Part shown: positions 42,389-50,928 of the stretch, one piece after another
Numbering within the stretch: position 1 is the first letter of the stretch
Layout: every line of letters begins with the position of its first letter
Source of the DNA: RUG369 sp050949645
Lineage (GTDB): Bacteria; Planctomycetota; Planctomycetia; Pirellulales; Thermoguttaceae
Direction: 5' to 3'
DNA: 64,000 nucleotides
Assembly: GCA_050949645.1 (NCBI GenBank)
Contig: JBMNGC010000001.1
Coordinates: forward strand, 2,666,001 to 2,730,000
Made by a program: the position numbers and the translations under genes
Notes under the pieces: model-generated
What the model was told of the DNA's origin: nothing
The model's database searches: none
The model's input: only the letters and a program-made list of their open reading frames with translations

Positions 42389-44977
42389 ATGAACCACATT
42401 AGAAAATTGCTGTTTTACCTGTTCTTGCTGATAGCATTGTCAGGTGCGGCGACGGTGGCGGTTATCACACTTTCCGGCGACGCCACGTTGACGTATGACA
42501 GGTTCGCCGACGTCGAGACGACGGAAGGCGCAGCAGATAATACCGTCGTTGAGTTTACGGAAGACCCGGCAGATCAAACCAATCGGATAATTGATCCCAA
42601 TGTCCGTGTCAGCGTTGTTTCAGACCATGAAGATGAAGCGCAGGACGACGAATTTGATATGGGAGCTGCCGGCGATCTTCTTCTCTCCGAGGAAAACGCC
42701 GCAACTCAACAGGAAGTTGTCGAGCCCTATTTTGACGACGACCTCTTCGACGACGCGCTCTTCATCGATTTTGCGAACGACGTTAATGAGGATGACTCGC
42801 AAGACGACGCTTGGATGACCGAGCCGATTTCGTCCTTCAACTTTGCGACCGTCGCGGCGACACGCGAAGCGAACGAGCCTGAAGACGATTGGCTTGTCTT
42901 CGATTCGAACGAGTTCGAGGATGAGGACGTCTTTATCGATGAAGATACGTTCTTTGTCGACGACGTTGAAGCGGCCGACGAAGACGAGAGTTCCTTTGAG
43001 ATCGTCTTTGATTCGAACGATTTCGACGCGGAGGACTCTCTGATCGATGAAGAAGAACTCTTTATCAACGATTTCGTCGCGGACGACGTCGACGAGATTG
43101 ACGACGATTGGCTTGTCTTTGATTCGAATGATTTCGACGACGAAGACCCCTTGATCGATGATGAAGAACTTTTTGTCGACGTTTTTGACGCGGACGACGC
43201 CGTCGAGACTGACGACGATTGGCTTGTCTTTGATTCGAATGATTTTGACGACGAAGACTCCCTGATTGATGATGAAGAACTTCTTGTCGACATTTTCGAG
43301 ACGGATGACGCCGACGAGACTGACGACGATTGGCTTGTCTTTGATTCGAATGATTTTGACGACGAAGACTCCCTGATTGATGATGAAGAACTTCTTGTCG
43401 ACATTTTCGAGACGGATGACGCCGACGAGACTGACGACGATTGGCTTGTCTTTGATTCGAACGATTTCGACGACGAGGACTCCTTTATCGATGAAGATAC
43501 GTTCTTTGTCGACGAGACCAATGAGAAGGACGTCGAGGAGAAAACTTCCTCCACCGCCGAGATTATTTTTGATTCCAACGAAGTCGTCGACTTGTATGGC
43601 TCCGCTGACGAATCGACGGGATATTCCTCTGAGATCGTCTTCGATTCTAATGAAATCGTTGGGTCCGACGTCGACTCTGCTGATGAAAAATTCGACGCGC
43701 TTCCTGATATAGACTTCCTCGAAATTCAAGAGGGCTTTTTTAAAGGTCTCGAACCGGTTGAAGAGAATGAAAAAGCGCCTTCCGATAATCCGGACGCTGA
43801 GGATGACGCGAAGGATGCTTTAGAAACGGTCAAGGTCGTTGGCGACGTCATTCTCGTCGAAGAGATCCTTGACGACGCCGACACGGATTCCTCGGAGACG
43901 GAAGTCGAGGTTCAGCTCGAAGAGCCCGACGCGCCGGCAACCTATCAAGAGGCCGACCCTGGAAAGGAGCCGAGATGCTCGCCTCCCGTCGGAAGAGTGA
44001 TTATTCTTTCGGTTGACTCACAGGACCAGCCATCCGCGCTCGTGGAAAGCGAAGAGGTTGAGAATCGTTATTACAGCGCCGCCACCGCTGAACGCGTTAG
44101 CGCTCAGATCGCCGATGAAGACGTCGAAGACGAGATGTGGATTGTTTCTCAAGCCGGCGGCGGGATGAATTTCTGGCAACTCGAGAATCATGCCTGGAAT
44201 CAAAAGGAAAGCCAGAGTTTCTTTTCAAGCGACGATCCTAACCGAGTAACGATTATCTGCGTGCATGGATATCAGACTGATATGACCGCCGCGACTCAGG
44301 ACGGATTCGTTCTGAAATCTATTCTTGATCGAGCTCGTCAGGCGACCGGGGTTGACAGGAAATACCGGATTGTCATCTGGAAGTGGGATTCCGAACGCTA
44401 TTACGCTCGTCTTCGAATCGACGCGATGGAGAAGCAAGACATTGCGTACTTCCGCGGAGTTGATCTTGGCAATTTTGTCGGGCGTCTCCATCCCGACGAC
44501 GACGTCGCTTTCATTGGATTCAGCTTCGGCGCCATTGTGGCTGGTTCCGCGTTGCAGACGCTTGCAACGACTGCGAATCCCTACATGACGGGACATAAGA
44601 GGCCCGGGATCGCCATGTCAGGCGCTCAATTCGATCAACTCGAAGAGCAGGAGAAGGGCAGAATCTCGCTTCTGTTACTTAGCGCGGCGTGCGACTACGA
44701 CTCTTTTGGGAAGTATGGAACTTTCCGAGACGGCGCTAATCTTCCGACGCGAGTCTTAAACGTTTATAACCCTGTTGATTTTGCGCTGAAGTTCTATCCC
44801 GCGATTTCCAGTTCGCCGTTGGCTGTCGGCGTCGCGCCGCTGCGAGGTCATGAATTTCCCAACGCGGTCGGTTCAATCTACAACCTGAACGCGAGCGGCG
44901 TCCTTGGTAAGACGCATTCATTCCAAGACGCGGTTTCAGCGATTCCATCGGAGACGCTTGTGAATCTCCTGTTTTGA
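42389..44977 (+). CDS. Membrane-anchored or secreted alpha/beta hydrolase with long acidic tandem-repeat region
   Basis: An 862-aa protein in two parts. The N-terminus has one membrane or signal segment (LLFYLFLLIALSGAATVAVI). Residues about 50-540 are extremely acidic, built on a 37-residue unit around DDWLVFDSNDFDDEDSLID; four clear units lie at 238-385, with decayed copies before and after (IVFDSN, IIFDSN). From about 610 to the end is an alpha/beta hydrolase of the DUF900 kind: VTIICVHGYQTDM, the nucleophile elbow GFSFGA (Ser712) and a late GHEFPNAVG/KTHSF His region. The acidic stalk may bind calcium or keep the enzyme away from the membrane. The substrate is unknown. Confidence 0.82.
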   Translation: MNHIRKLLFYLFLLIALSGAATVAVITLSGDATLTYDRFADVETTEGAADNTVVEFTEDPADQTNRIIDPNVRVSVVSDHEDEAQDDEFDMGAAGDLLLSEENAATQQEVVEPYFDDDLFDDALFIDFANDVNEDDSQDDAWMTEPISSFNFATVAATREANEPEDDWLVFDSNEFEDEDVFIDEDTFFVDDVEAADEDESSFEIVFDSNDFDAEDSLIDEEELFINDFVADDVDEIDDDWLVFDSNDFDDEDPLIDDEELFVDVFDADDAVETDDDWLVFDSNDFDDEDSLIDDEELLVDIFETDDADETDDDWLVFDSNDFDDEDSLIDDEELLVDIFETDDADETDDDWLVFDSNDFDDEDSFIDEDTFFVDETNEKDVEEKTSSTAEIIFDSNEVVDLYGSADESTGYSSEIVFDSNEIVGSDVDSADEKFDALPDIDFLEIQEGFFKGLEPVEENEKAPSDNPDAEDDAKDALETVKVVGDVILVEEILDDADTDSSETEVEVQLEEPDAPATYQEADPGKEPRCSPPVGRVIILSVDSQDQPSALVESEEVENRYYSAATAERVSAQIADEDVEDEMWIVSQAGGGMNFWQLENHAWNQKESQSFFSSDDPNRVTIICVHGYQTDMTAATQDGFVLKSILDRARQATGVDRKYRIVIWKWDSERYYARLRIDAMEKQDIAYFRGVDLGNFVGRLHPDDDVAFIGFSFGAIVAGSALQTLATTANPYMTGHKRPGIAMSGAQFDQLEEQEKGRISLLLLSAACDYDSFGKYGTFRDGANLPTRVLNVYNPVDFALKFYPAISSSPLAVGVAPLRGHEFPNAVGSIYNLNASGVLGKTHSFQDAVSAIPSETLVNLLF
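43100..43543 (+). repeat. 111-bp coding tandem repeats
   Basis: Four units start at 43100, 43211, 43322 and 43433, each 111 bp (37 codons). The units at 43211-43321 and 43322-43432 are identical in DNA, which indicates a recent duplication; the outer units have drifted. Confidence 0.9.
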
Positions 44978-45024
44978 GCGCAGCGCGACGTCTCCTCCAC
45001 GCATAACGTCTTGAGAATAAATGA

Positions 45025-45067
45025 GGGCTTCCTCTGATCGACTACGATCTAAGGAAGCCCTTTTTTT
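45025..45067 (+). terminator. Strong Rho-independent terminator
   Basis: The outer stem GGGCTTCCT/AGGAAGCCC (45025-45033 with 45052-45060) and inner stem GATCG/CGATC are followed by seven Ts. Confidence 0.9.
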
Positions 45068-45089
45068 GTATATACGCGCTCTCTTTCGA

Positions 45090-45111
45090 ACGGGTTTCAC
45101 GTGAAACCCGT
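45090..45111. promoter_or_regulatory. parS-like ParB-binding site
   Basis: A perfect 22-bp palindrome is centred on GTTTCACGTGAAAC, the invariant parS core. It lies between the terminator and the stop of the convergent CPBP protease gene, where a protein-binding site would not disturb a promoter. Confidence 0.78.
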
Positions 45112-45116
45112 AACGA

Positions 45117-46250
45117 TCAAGCGGAAAACCAGTTGTTTGAAAGTAGGATGATGAGCGTTGCGAAGCCTATGAAGTTGAGCGTCATGTGCATCCCGAGAAC
45201 GGTTGCATAATTTCTTGTGCGGTAGTAGACCCAGCCTTCATAAAGCGCAAAAACGAAGATAGGGATCGGCGCGACGATCGCATCTGGAAAAGCCAGTTCA
45301 GCAAGCTTGTTGATTAGCAAGACGATTGGCGCGCCCATCAACATCAGCAGGATACCGCGAGACCAATTCTTCGTTGAATTCCAGATATTCGCCAGAGAGA
45401 GACGAGGCTCAAATCCAAAATCCAGGCGTGTAGCGCCGGCGAACCGGACGAGTAAAAAGACGCCGAGAACAAACGTCACTAGATTGGCGAGGGCGCTCGT
45501 TACAAGCAGGCTGAAGAGTTGGTCGAGGGGCTGCGGATTGGATGAGGATTCTGGGACCCCCATATGAAGCATGGCAAAGAGTAGCGCGGGAAAGAGGATC
45601 GCCAGCATGACGCGTCGTCGGCGCTGATCTTCGTTCCTTCTCTGGAACTCTTCCTTCTCTTGTTCTTCTTTATCGGAGAGAGGAATCCCCGCCATCGGAA
45701 TCTCTGGCGTCGACAACGGCTGATAGGAAACGTCGAAGGCTCTTTCCGCGGCGCCTTGAAATACAACGCGGAAGATAAATTCCTCAGTCAGCGGCGCGAG
45801 GAATACGACTGTCACGAAAAACAAAAGGGCGACAAGCGCGTAGTGGGGAGAAAAATAGGAGCGAATGAGCAACCGCGCCAACGTGTGTTGCATGGCGATT
45901 TTTTCATCGTCATAGGCGCGCGTGGATCCCGCGTCGCTTTTGCTAGGCGCACCTCTTTCATCGAAGTCGGGGACCGCTGCGGACGATCCCGACGATTCGG
46001 AAGTCGGCTCGTCGGGATCTGTCGACCCCTCGTCTACGTTGGGCTGATCCTGAACGCTTGCTTCAGCCTCAGCCGGCAGAACAGCGACCACGCTTTCCTC
46101 TATGTTAGGAAAATATTTTTTGCATGGGTAGAGAATTCCGCTCGCGACGATGGGCGCGACAAAAGCGTAGAGAAGAAAGATCGCGAACGCGAAGCCAACG
46201 CCCCAAGGAACGTGGCGTCGGGGAATCTGAACGTTGGGTATACGGGACAT
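45117..46250 (-). CDS. CPBP family intramembrane metalloprotease (CAAX protease-like)
   Basis: A polytopic membrane protease of 377 aa. The three CPBP motifs are present: EExxxR in PLTEEFIFRVVF, FxxxH in LLFAMLHMG, and HxxxN in GMHMTLNFIG. Around eight hydrophobic helices are visible. Two hydrophilic inserts are unusual: an acidic, Ser-rich periplasmic or cytoplasmic loop (about residues 55-115) and a charged Glu/Arg loop (about 190-215) between motif 1 and motif 2. Family members process prenylated or secreted peptides or act in immunity to bacteriocins; no precursor peptide is evident nearby. The ribosome binding site is weak. Confidence 0.9.
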   Translation of the reverse strand: MSRIPNVQIPRRHVPWGVGFAFAIFLLYAFVAPIVASGILYPCKKYFPNIEESVVAVLPAEAEASVQDQPNVDEGSTDPDEPTSESSGSSAAVPDFDERGAPSKSDAGSTRAYDDEKIAMQHTLARLLIRSYFSPHYALVALLFFVTVVFLAPLTEEFIFRVVFQGAAERAFDVSYQPLSTPEIPMAGIPLSDKEEQEKEEFQRRNEDQRRRRVMLAILFPALLFAMLHMGVPESSSNPQPLDQLFSLLVTSALANLVTFVLGVFLLVRFAGATRLDFGFEPRLSLANIWNSTKNWSRGILLMLMGAPIVLLINKLAELAFPDAIVAPIPIFVFALYEGWVYYRTRNYATVLGMHMTLNFIGFATLIILLSNNWFSA

Positions 46251-46478
46251 AACGGGAAGGGCAAAGAGTTAAAAAACCGCCGCCGCGAAACTATCGGCGG
46301 AAGGCGCTGCGTCCGTAAGCGTCGCGTGTTTGAGTCTTCGGCGGCAAAGAGCGAGGGGGCTCATGAACGATCAATTGGAAAATGATCGCGATTCCTTGGC
46401 CCTCGGCTCTTTTCCGTCAGACCGCACGCAGCTTCCAGACACGGCGAGGGGGTATCGAATGAAAATGGCAGCGCGTGA

Positions 46479-47162
46479 TCAGTCCTTCGAGGGACTCTCG
46501 ATTACCTCTCGGACCTGCTTATTCATCGACATGGCAGCGCGGATATAGATCCAACCAGAATAGAGCGTCAGATAGACGACGACGTACAGGCAGGCGACGA
46601 ACGCAATCCTGAGCCATAGGGGCGCCACGGCGCCACGCTCGTCGAAGATGAGGATCAGGAAGCCCAGCGGCAAATCAACGCATTGAAGCCCCGTCTTCCA
46701 TTTACCAACCCATTTTGCGGAGAAGTCGCCGCCGCTCGATTCAACCATCGCGCGCAGCATCGTGACAAAGAGTTCGCGCAGAACGATTGCAATGACCATC
46801 CACGACGCAAGACCGATCGGAAGACGCATAAAGGGACATGAGCTCGTCGACGAAGCGCAATCGAAAAGATCATGAAGGAGCGGAACGGAGACCATGCAGA
46901 TAAATGTTCCGCACACGAGCGCCTTGTCCGCAAAGGGATCCATAATGCGCCCGAATTGAGTCTTCTGGTCATACTTGCGCGCCCACCATCCGTCGAGAAA
47001 GTCTGTCAGCGCCGCGATAATAAAGAGGACGAGACAGACGCGGTAGAACCTGAAGGGGAAAAGTGCAAAGATCACCACGGCGAGGAGAATTCTCAACATG
47101 GTGAGAATGTTAGGAACGTTCCAAAGCCGAGGTTGAGTATCAGACGTTTGTTCGGTCATCAT
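46479..47162 (-). CDS. pgsA: CDP-diacylglycerol-glycerol-3-phosphate 3-phosphatidyltransferase
   Basis: This membrane enzyme makes phosphatidylglycerol-phosphate, the first step to phosphatidylglycerol. The CDP-alcohol phosphatidyltransferase motif D-G-x2-A-R-x8-G-x3-D-x3-D is complete (DGWWARKYDQKTQFGRIMDP, then FADK). About six helices are present in 227 aa, and NVPNILTMLRILLA is the usual N-terminal segment. A perfect AAGGTGAT ribosome binding site precedes two adjacent ATGs; the second (47159) has the better spacing. An Asp/Cys/Ser-rich loop (FDCASSTSSC) interrupts the middle. Confidence 0.93.
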   Translation of the reverse strand: MMTEQTSDTQPRLWNVPNILTMLRILLAVVIFALFPFRFYRVCLVLFIIAALTDFLDGWWARKYDQKTQFGRIMDPFADKALVCGTFICMVSVPLLHDLFDCASSTSSCPFMRLPIGLASWMVIAIVLRELFVTMLRAMVESSGGDFSAKWVGKWKTGLQCVDLPLGFLILIFDERGAVAPLWLRIAFVACLYVVVYLTLYSGWIYIRAAMSMNKQVREVIESPSKD

Positions 47163-47295
47163 ATCACCTTTTGCTAGAATAGCTGCGCTAGATAAATCAG
47201 CGGATCACGAACAGCTCGGAGGGTGCAGGACGGGTCAATTCTTGCGACCAAGGGGCGTCCACCTTCGAACGGTCCGCTCTTCGCCTCGTTAACTT

Positions 47296-48228
47296 TCAGT
47301 TGGCGGCGCCTCCAGATTGTTGATGAAAGGCGTCGACGCCGGAGAGCTCGGCGAGCGTCAGTATCAGCGCCTGGGTTCCCATGCGCGCGCCTCCACGTTT
47401 AGAAAGCGCGTCGTAAAGATCGCGGACAAGGGATAGTCCGGGCAGGGCCAGTTCAAGACGATGAGCGTCTTCGAGCGCGAGTTTCATATCCTTCACAAAA
47501 TGTTCGACGTAGAAACCCGGCTCATAATCTCCCCTAAGGATGCGCGGCGCATAGTTCGAGAGCGACCAGCTACCCGCCGCGCCGGTGGCGACCGACGCGA
47601 GAACGTTCTCAGGATCAAGTCCTGCCTTATACGCGTAGAGGAGCGCTTCGCAAACGCCGATCATGGAGCCCGAGATGAGAATCTGGTTGGCAAGCTTTGT
47701 TCGTTGCCCCGCGCCGGAGGGACCCTGACGACGGATATTAGTGCCGAGTACTGCGAGAATCGGGTGGATCCGTTGCGCGGGCTCTTCGTCGCCGCCGATC
47801 ATAATGGAGAGCGTTCCATTTTGCGCGCCGACGTCGCCGCCGGAAACAGGAGCGTCGAGCGCTTGGAATCCGTGCTTCTTTGCTGCGTCGGCGATTTTAA
47901 TAGCAAGTTCGGGCGAGCTTGTCGACATATCAACGTAGATCTTGTCGGCGACGTGGGACTCTTTAGTCCATTGCGAGAGAACGCCCTGCTCGCCGAAGAA
48001 GACTTCCTGAACGTCCGTCGGATAGCCCACGCATGAAAAAACTACGTCGGACTCAGCGGCGACTTCTGCAGCGGAGTTCTTCCAGATCGCGCCGGCTTCG
48101 AGCGCCGGCGCCGCCTTGGCGCGAGTGCGGGTCGTGACGGAAAGTGGATAACCGGCGTCGGCGAGTCGTTTGGCGCACGCTCCGCCGATAACGCCTGTTC
48201 CAATCCAACCCACGCGAGGTTTGCCCAT
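47296..48228 (-). CDS. NAD(P)-dependent dehydrogenase of the 6-phosphogluconate / 3-hydroxyisobutyrate dehydrogenase family
   Basis: A cytoplasmic beta-hydroxyacid dehydrogenase, 310 aa. The Rossmann motif GWIGTGVIGGACAKRL opens the protein. The substrate signature DAPVSGGDVGAQNGTL and the catalytic Lys in GAGQRTKLANQ follow, with GFYVEHFVKDMKLAL near the end. Family members act on 3-hydroxyisobutyrate, tartronate semialdehyde or similar acids, so the exact substrate is open. AAGGAG precedes the ATG. pgsA follows at 133 bp. Confidence 0.92.
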   Translation of the reverse strand: MGKPRVGWIGTGVIGGACAKRLADAGYPLSVTTRTRAKAAPALEAGAIWKNSAAEVAAESDVVFSCVGYPTDVQEVFFGEQGVLSQWTKESHVADKIYVDMSTSSPELAIKIADAAKKHGFQALDAPVSGGDVGAQNGTLSIMIGGDEEPAQRIHPILAVLGTNIRRQGPSGAGQRTKLANQILISGSMIGVCEALLYAYKAGLDPENVLASVATGAAGSWSLSNYAPRILRGDYEPGFYVEHFVKDMKLALEDAHRLELALPGLSLVRDLYDALSKRGGARMGTQALILTLAELSGVDAFHQQSGGAAN

Positions 48229-48406
48229 GAACGTCTCCTTACTCCTTAAGATATGCGTTGATGAAACTCAGACGCGCGCTATGTTTTACCTACAGCGCGA
48301 CAAGCGGCTATTGTTCAGATATTGCATATGACGTCAAGCAGATTGAGAGATAGTTTCGCAAATCCCGAGCGTTGCTAAATTTTTTACGAAATTTAAAAAA
48401 TGCCCC

Positions 48407-48434
48407 TTGCCTTTGGAGGAATACGGAGTAAACT
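48407..48434 (+). promoter_or_regulatory. Probable promoter of tRNA-Leu
   Basis: TTGCCT (48407-48412) and TAAACT (48429-48434) are separated by 16 nt, 12 nt upstream of the tRNA. The match to a sigma-70 promoter is moderate. Confidence 0.45.
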
Positions 48435-48446
48435 GTTCCTGTGTCT

Positions 48447-48531
48447 GCGGGCGTGGCGGAATTGGCAGACGCGTCAGGTTGAGGGCCTGATGGGAGATAA
48501 TCCCGTGGAGGTTCAAGTCCTCTTGCCCGCA
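48447..48531 (+). tRNA. tRNA-Leu (anticodon GAG)
   Basis: An 85-nt tRNA with a long variable arm, as for leucine. The acceptor arms GCGGGCG (48447-48453) and TGCCCGC (48524-48530) pair with a terminal G-T. The D-loop region (GGCGGAATTGGCAGACGC) is typical of tRNA-Leu. The anticodon stem TCAGG/CCTGA encloses the loop with GAG at 48481-48483. The T-loop is GTTCAAGTCC. CCA is not encoded. A terminator follows at once. Confidence 0.95.
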
Positions 48532-48538
48532 CTGCTAA

Positions 48539-48577
48539 AGAAGAACCGAGTTGGAAGACCCGGTTCTTCTTTTTTTT
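48539..48577 (+). terminator. Terminator of the tRNA gene
   Basis: A 10-bp stem (48539-48548 with 48561-48570) is followed by a run of eight to nine Ts. Confidence 0.88.
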
Positions 48578-48596
48578 GTCCTGGCGCTTCCCCCGA

Positions 48597-48612
48597 TGTT
48601 TCACGGGAAACC
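48597..48612. promoter_or_regulatory. Degenerate parS-like site
   Basis: TGTTTCACGGGAAACC differs from the parS consensus at two of 16 positions, one of them in the central CACGTG. It lies in the interval between the tRNA terminator and the next gene (48578-48877), in which I see nothing else apart from the ribosome binding site at 48866. Confidence 0.4.
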
Positions 48613-48877
48613 AGCTTCGCTATCTTTGGACGACGAGGCCTTAAAGCCGCGTCGTTTAGGCGTTTTGCTTACTTTCTTAGCCCAGTCGTTAAACCTTTCT
48701 TATTTCGCTTCACTGTCTCATGCGTAAAATATAGCTCTTGATGTTTTTCAAAATAAGAGATAGGGTATAAAACCTTTGAGGGCCGCGCCGGAAGAGCCGA
48801 TTTCTGTAGCGGCGCTCTGCAGGATGGCAGCGCGCCATACATGCGTATGGACGCGAGTCATTAAAAAGGATTGAATA

Positions 48878-49192
48878 GTGAACAGAATAGACAGCTACAG
48901 AGGGACGACGCGTCGCGCCTTTATCGCGACGGCGTTTGCGGCGCTCGCCGCTTCCTGCGGGTGCAAGTCGCTCAACGAGAATCCAGAGAATACCCGGTTC
49001 TGGTTTCCGTCGTTAGTTCCTCCGTCTCGAGAAGAGCGCGAGTTACGCGAACAAAACTTTCCGGAAGGCGGCGACCCTTATGTCGACGCGGAAGTTGGAC
49101 CGAAGTCGATTTCGGCGAGACCGCGAGGTTGGGATATGCAACGTCCGCGCACCTCGACGACCTTTGGCGTCGTTCCCGACGACTACGAATGA
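48878..49192 (+). CDS. Small probable lipoprotein, possibly Tat-exported
   Basis: Function unknown. The GTG start has AAGGA seven bases upstream. The N-terminus TTRRAFIATAFAALAASC combines a twin Arg, a hydrophobic stretch and a lipobox-like AASC. The mature part is short (about 75 aa), rich in Pro, Arg and Glu, with FWFPSLVPPSREERELREQN and an acidic end. No catalytic pattern is seen. It probably sits on a membrane facing the periplasm. Confidence 0.65.
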   Translation: MNRIDSYRGTTRRAFIATAFAALAASCGCKSLNENPENTRFWFPSLVPPSREERELREQNFPEGGDPYVDAEVGPKSISARPRGWDMQRPRTSTTFGVVPDDYE

Positions 49193-49475
49193 CGCCTAAC
49201 TAGATGCTAATATGGCGGAGCGCGTTTCTCGGCGCGCTCGCCTTCAGCGACGCAAAATTTTCATTGAAACGCTTCTGTGCGAACGTCCGCGTCTGAATTT
49301 TCATAATCTTCATTATAAAATATTAAAAAAGAAGAATCTCACTTTTCTTTTATACACACGTGCGCTATAATCCAATACAATGGCGGTTGAGTCGCCCTCC
49401 GGCATTTAGTATGTGACGCCGCCGGGATGGACCCTGACTTGAGATAACATATCCATAAACTAAGGAGCGTTTATC

Positions 49476-50804
49476 ATGAAACGCGTCAATAGAATATCTG
49501 CCAAGAGCCCTGGCTTTACGTTGCTTGAACTCCTCATCGTGCTGGCGATCCTGATTGTCATCATCGGAATGTTGGGGACAACCGTCTGGAGCCAGTATCG
49601 CCGCGCTCTCGTTCGTTCCGCAACAATTCAGGTTACGGATAAGTTGCACAATGCCGTCGCCGAATTTCATATTGAATTCGGTCGCTATCCTACGCAGGCA
49701 GAGGGCCTGTATATTCTGGCCGGATTGGACAATCCCAACGCGCCCAGCATGAGTAATCAAGTCCAACAGCAGACCGGCGCCGGCGCCAACCCGCAGAATA
49801 CGAACATGATGAACCCTGGCGGAACGGGCATGCAGGGCGACTTCTCTGGGACGGGTATGCAGGGGATGAATCCTGACGGAACGGGCATGCAGGGCGACTT
49901 CTCTGGCATGGGTATGCAAGGGATGAATCCTGACGGAACGGGCATGCAGGGCGACTTCTCTGGAATGGGTATGCAGGGGATGAATCCTGGCATGACGGGC
50001 ATGCAGGGCGACTACTCTGGAATGGGTATGCAGGGGATGAATCCTGGCATGACGGGCATGACTGGAATGAACCAGAGCGGCTATAACACTCAGATACAGC
50101 CTGGTCGACCTAAGATTACCGAGCCCTATCTGGAGGAAAAAGATCTCAAAGATCCGTGGGGAAATCCCTACCACTACGAGTGGCCAACGACAAAAGGCGA
50201 CGGCAAGTTTCCTGCCATCTGGTCGAACGGGCCTGATAAGGATGACAACAACGGCGACGGCGACGATATTATTAGCTGGAACGCGGAGGATACGTCCGGT
50301 CTCCAGCGTGCCCAGCAACAGCGCATGCAGATGCAACAGCAGCAGATGTATGGCATGAATAACATGAACTCCATGAACTCTATGGATTCCATGAACAACA
50401 TGAATCCCATGGACCCCATGAATAACATGAACAACATGAATCCCATGGACTCCATGAATAACATGAATCCCATGGACAACATGAGTGATCCGGACATGTA
50501 CAACATGAATAACACGAACATGAATAGCCCGGATATGTACGGCATGCCCCAGGACAGCGGTATGTCAGGTATGGGCGGTCAGCCTGGTATGGGCGGCGGC
50601 ATGTCGGGCATGGGCGGTCAACCCGGTATGGGCGGCGGTATGTCGGGCATGGGCGGTCAACCTGGTATGGGCGGCGGCATGTCGGGCATGGGCGGCCAGC
50701 CCGGTATGGGCGGCGGTATGTCGGGCATGGGCGGCCAACCTGGTATGGGCGGCGGCATGTCGGGCATGGGCGGCCAGCCCGGCATGGGCGGCGGTATGTA
50801 CTGA
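49476..50804 (+). CDS. Type II secretion major pseudopilin (GspG-like) with Met-rich repeats
   Basis: The prepilin signal SPG|FTLLELLIVLAILIVIIGM (Gly at -1, Glu at +5) and the helix that follows mark a GspG-like pseudopilin. The GspG C-terminal part is also present (KDPWGNPYHYEW, then AIWSNGPDKDDNNGDGDD, about residues 213-272), including a likely calcium-binding acidic loop. At 442 aa it is about three times the normal length. Residues about 91-210 are four 19-residue Met/Gly repeats, and 277-442 form Met-Asn/Asp/Pro repeats and six 13-residue GMSGMGGQPGMGG repeats. It has an AAGGAG ribosome binding site and is the first gene of the pseudopilin operon. Confidence 0.88.
   Translation: MKRVNRISAKSPGFTLLELLIVLAILIVIIGMLGTTVWSQYRRALVRSATIQVTDKLHNAVAEFHIEFGRYPTQAEGLYILAGLDNPNAPSMSNQVQQQTGAGANPQNTNMMNPGGTGMQGDFSGTGMQGMNPDGTGMQGDFSGMGMQGMNPDGTGMQGDFSGMGMQGMNPGMTGMQGDYSGMGMQGMNPGMTGMTGMNQSGYNTQIQPGRPKITEPYLEEKDLKDPWGNPYHYEWPTTKGDGKFPAIWSNGPDKDDNNGDGDDIISWNAEDTSGLQRAQQQRMQMQQQQMYGMNNMNSMNSMDSMNNMNPMDPMNNMNNMNPMDSMNNMNPMDNMSDPDMYNMNNTNMNSPDMYGMPQDSGMSGMGGQPGMGGGMSGMGGQPGMGGGMSGMGGQPGMGGGMSGMGGQPGMGGGMSGMGGQPGMGGGMSGMGGQPGMGGGMY
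49821..50048 (+). repeat. 57-bp coding tandem repeats in the GspG-like gene
   Basis: Four units of 57 bp encode GTGMQGDFSGMGMQGMNPD and variants. Confidence 0.85.
50559..50792 (+). repeat. 39-bp coding tandem repeats in the GspG-like gene
   Basis: Six units of 39 bp encode GMSGMGGQPGMGG, differing mostly at third codon positions. The repeat lies at the very end of the gene. Confidence 0.9.
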
Positions 50805-50928
50805 CGCTCGCGCCAATCATCCGCTTCATAGGGCGGAGCTTTTAGACCTTGGCGAATAGAGACGCGGCGCGGGCGTTCCGAGCCGCGCCTATTTTATATA
50901 AGGCCGATTATTTTTGGTTAGCAACGTT

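Noticed and set aside
42620..43729. Minus-strand frames opposite the acidic repeats (including Ser-rich repeats)
   Set aside because: Mirror images of the Asp/Glu codon repeats; the plus-strand frame links to a real hydrolase domain.
46330..46548. 72-codon plus-strand frame between the CPBP and pgsA genes
   Set aside because: It overlaps the 3' end of pgsA, lacks a ribosome binding site and has no conserved features.
50559..50792. Possible CRISPR array
   Set aside because: The 39-bp units are contiguous, have no spacers and keep a codon frame, so they are coding repeats. The same holds for 49821-50048 and 13000-13200.
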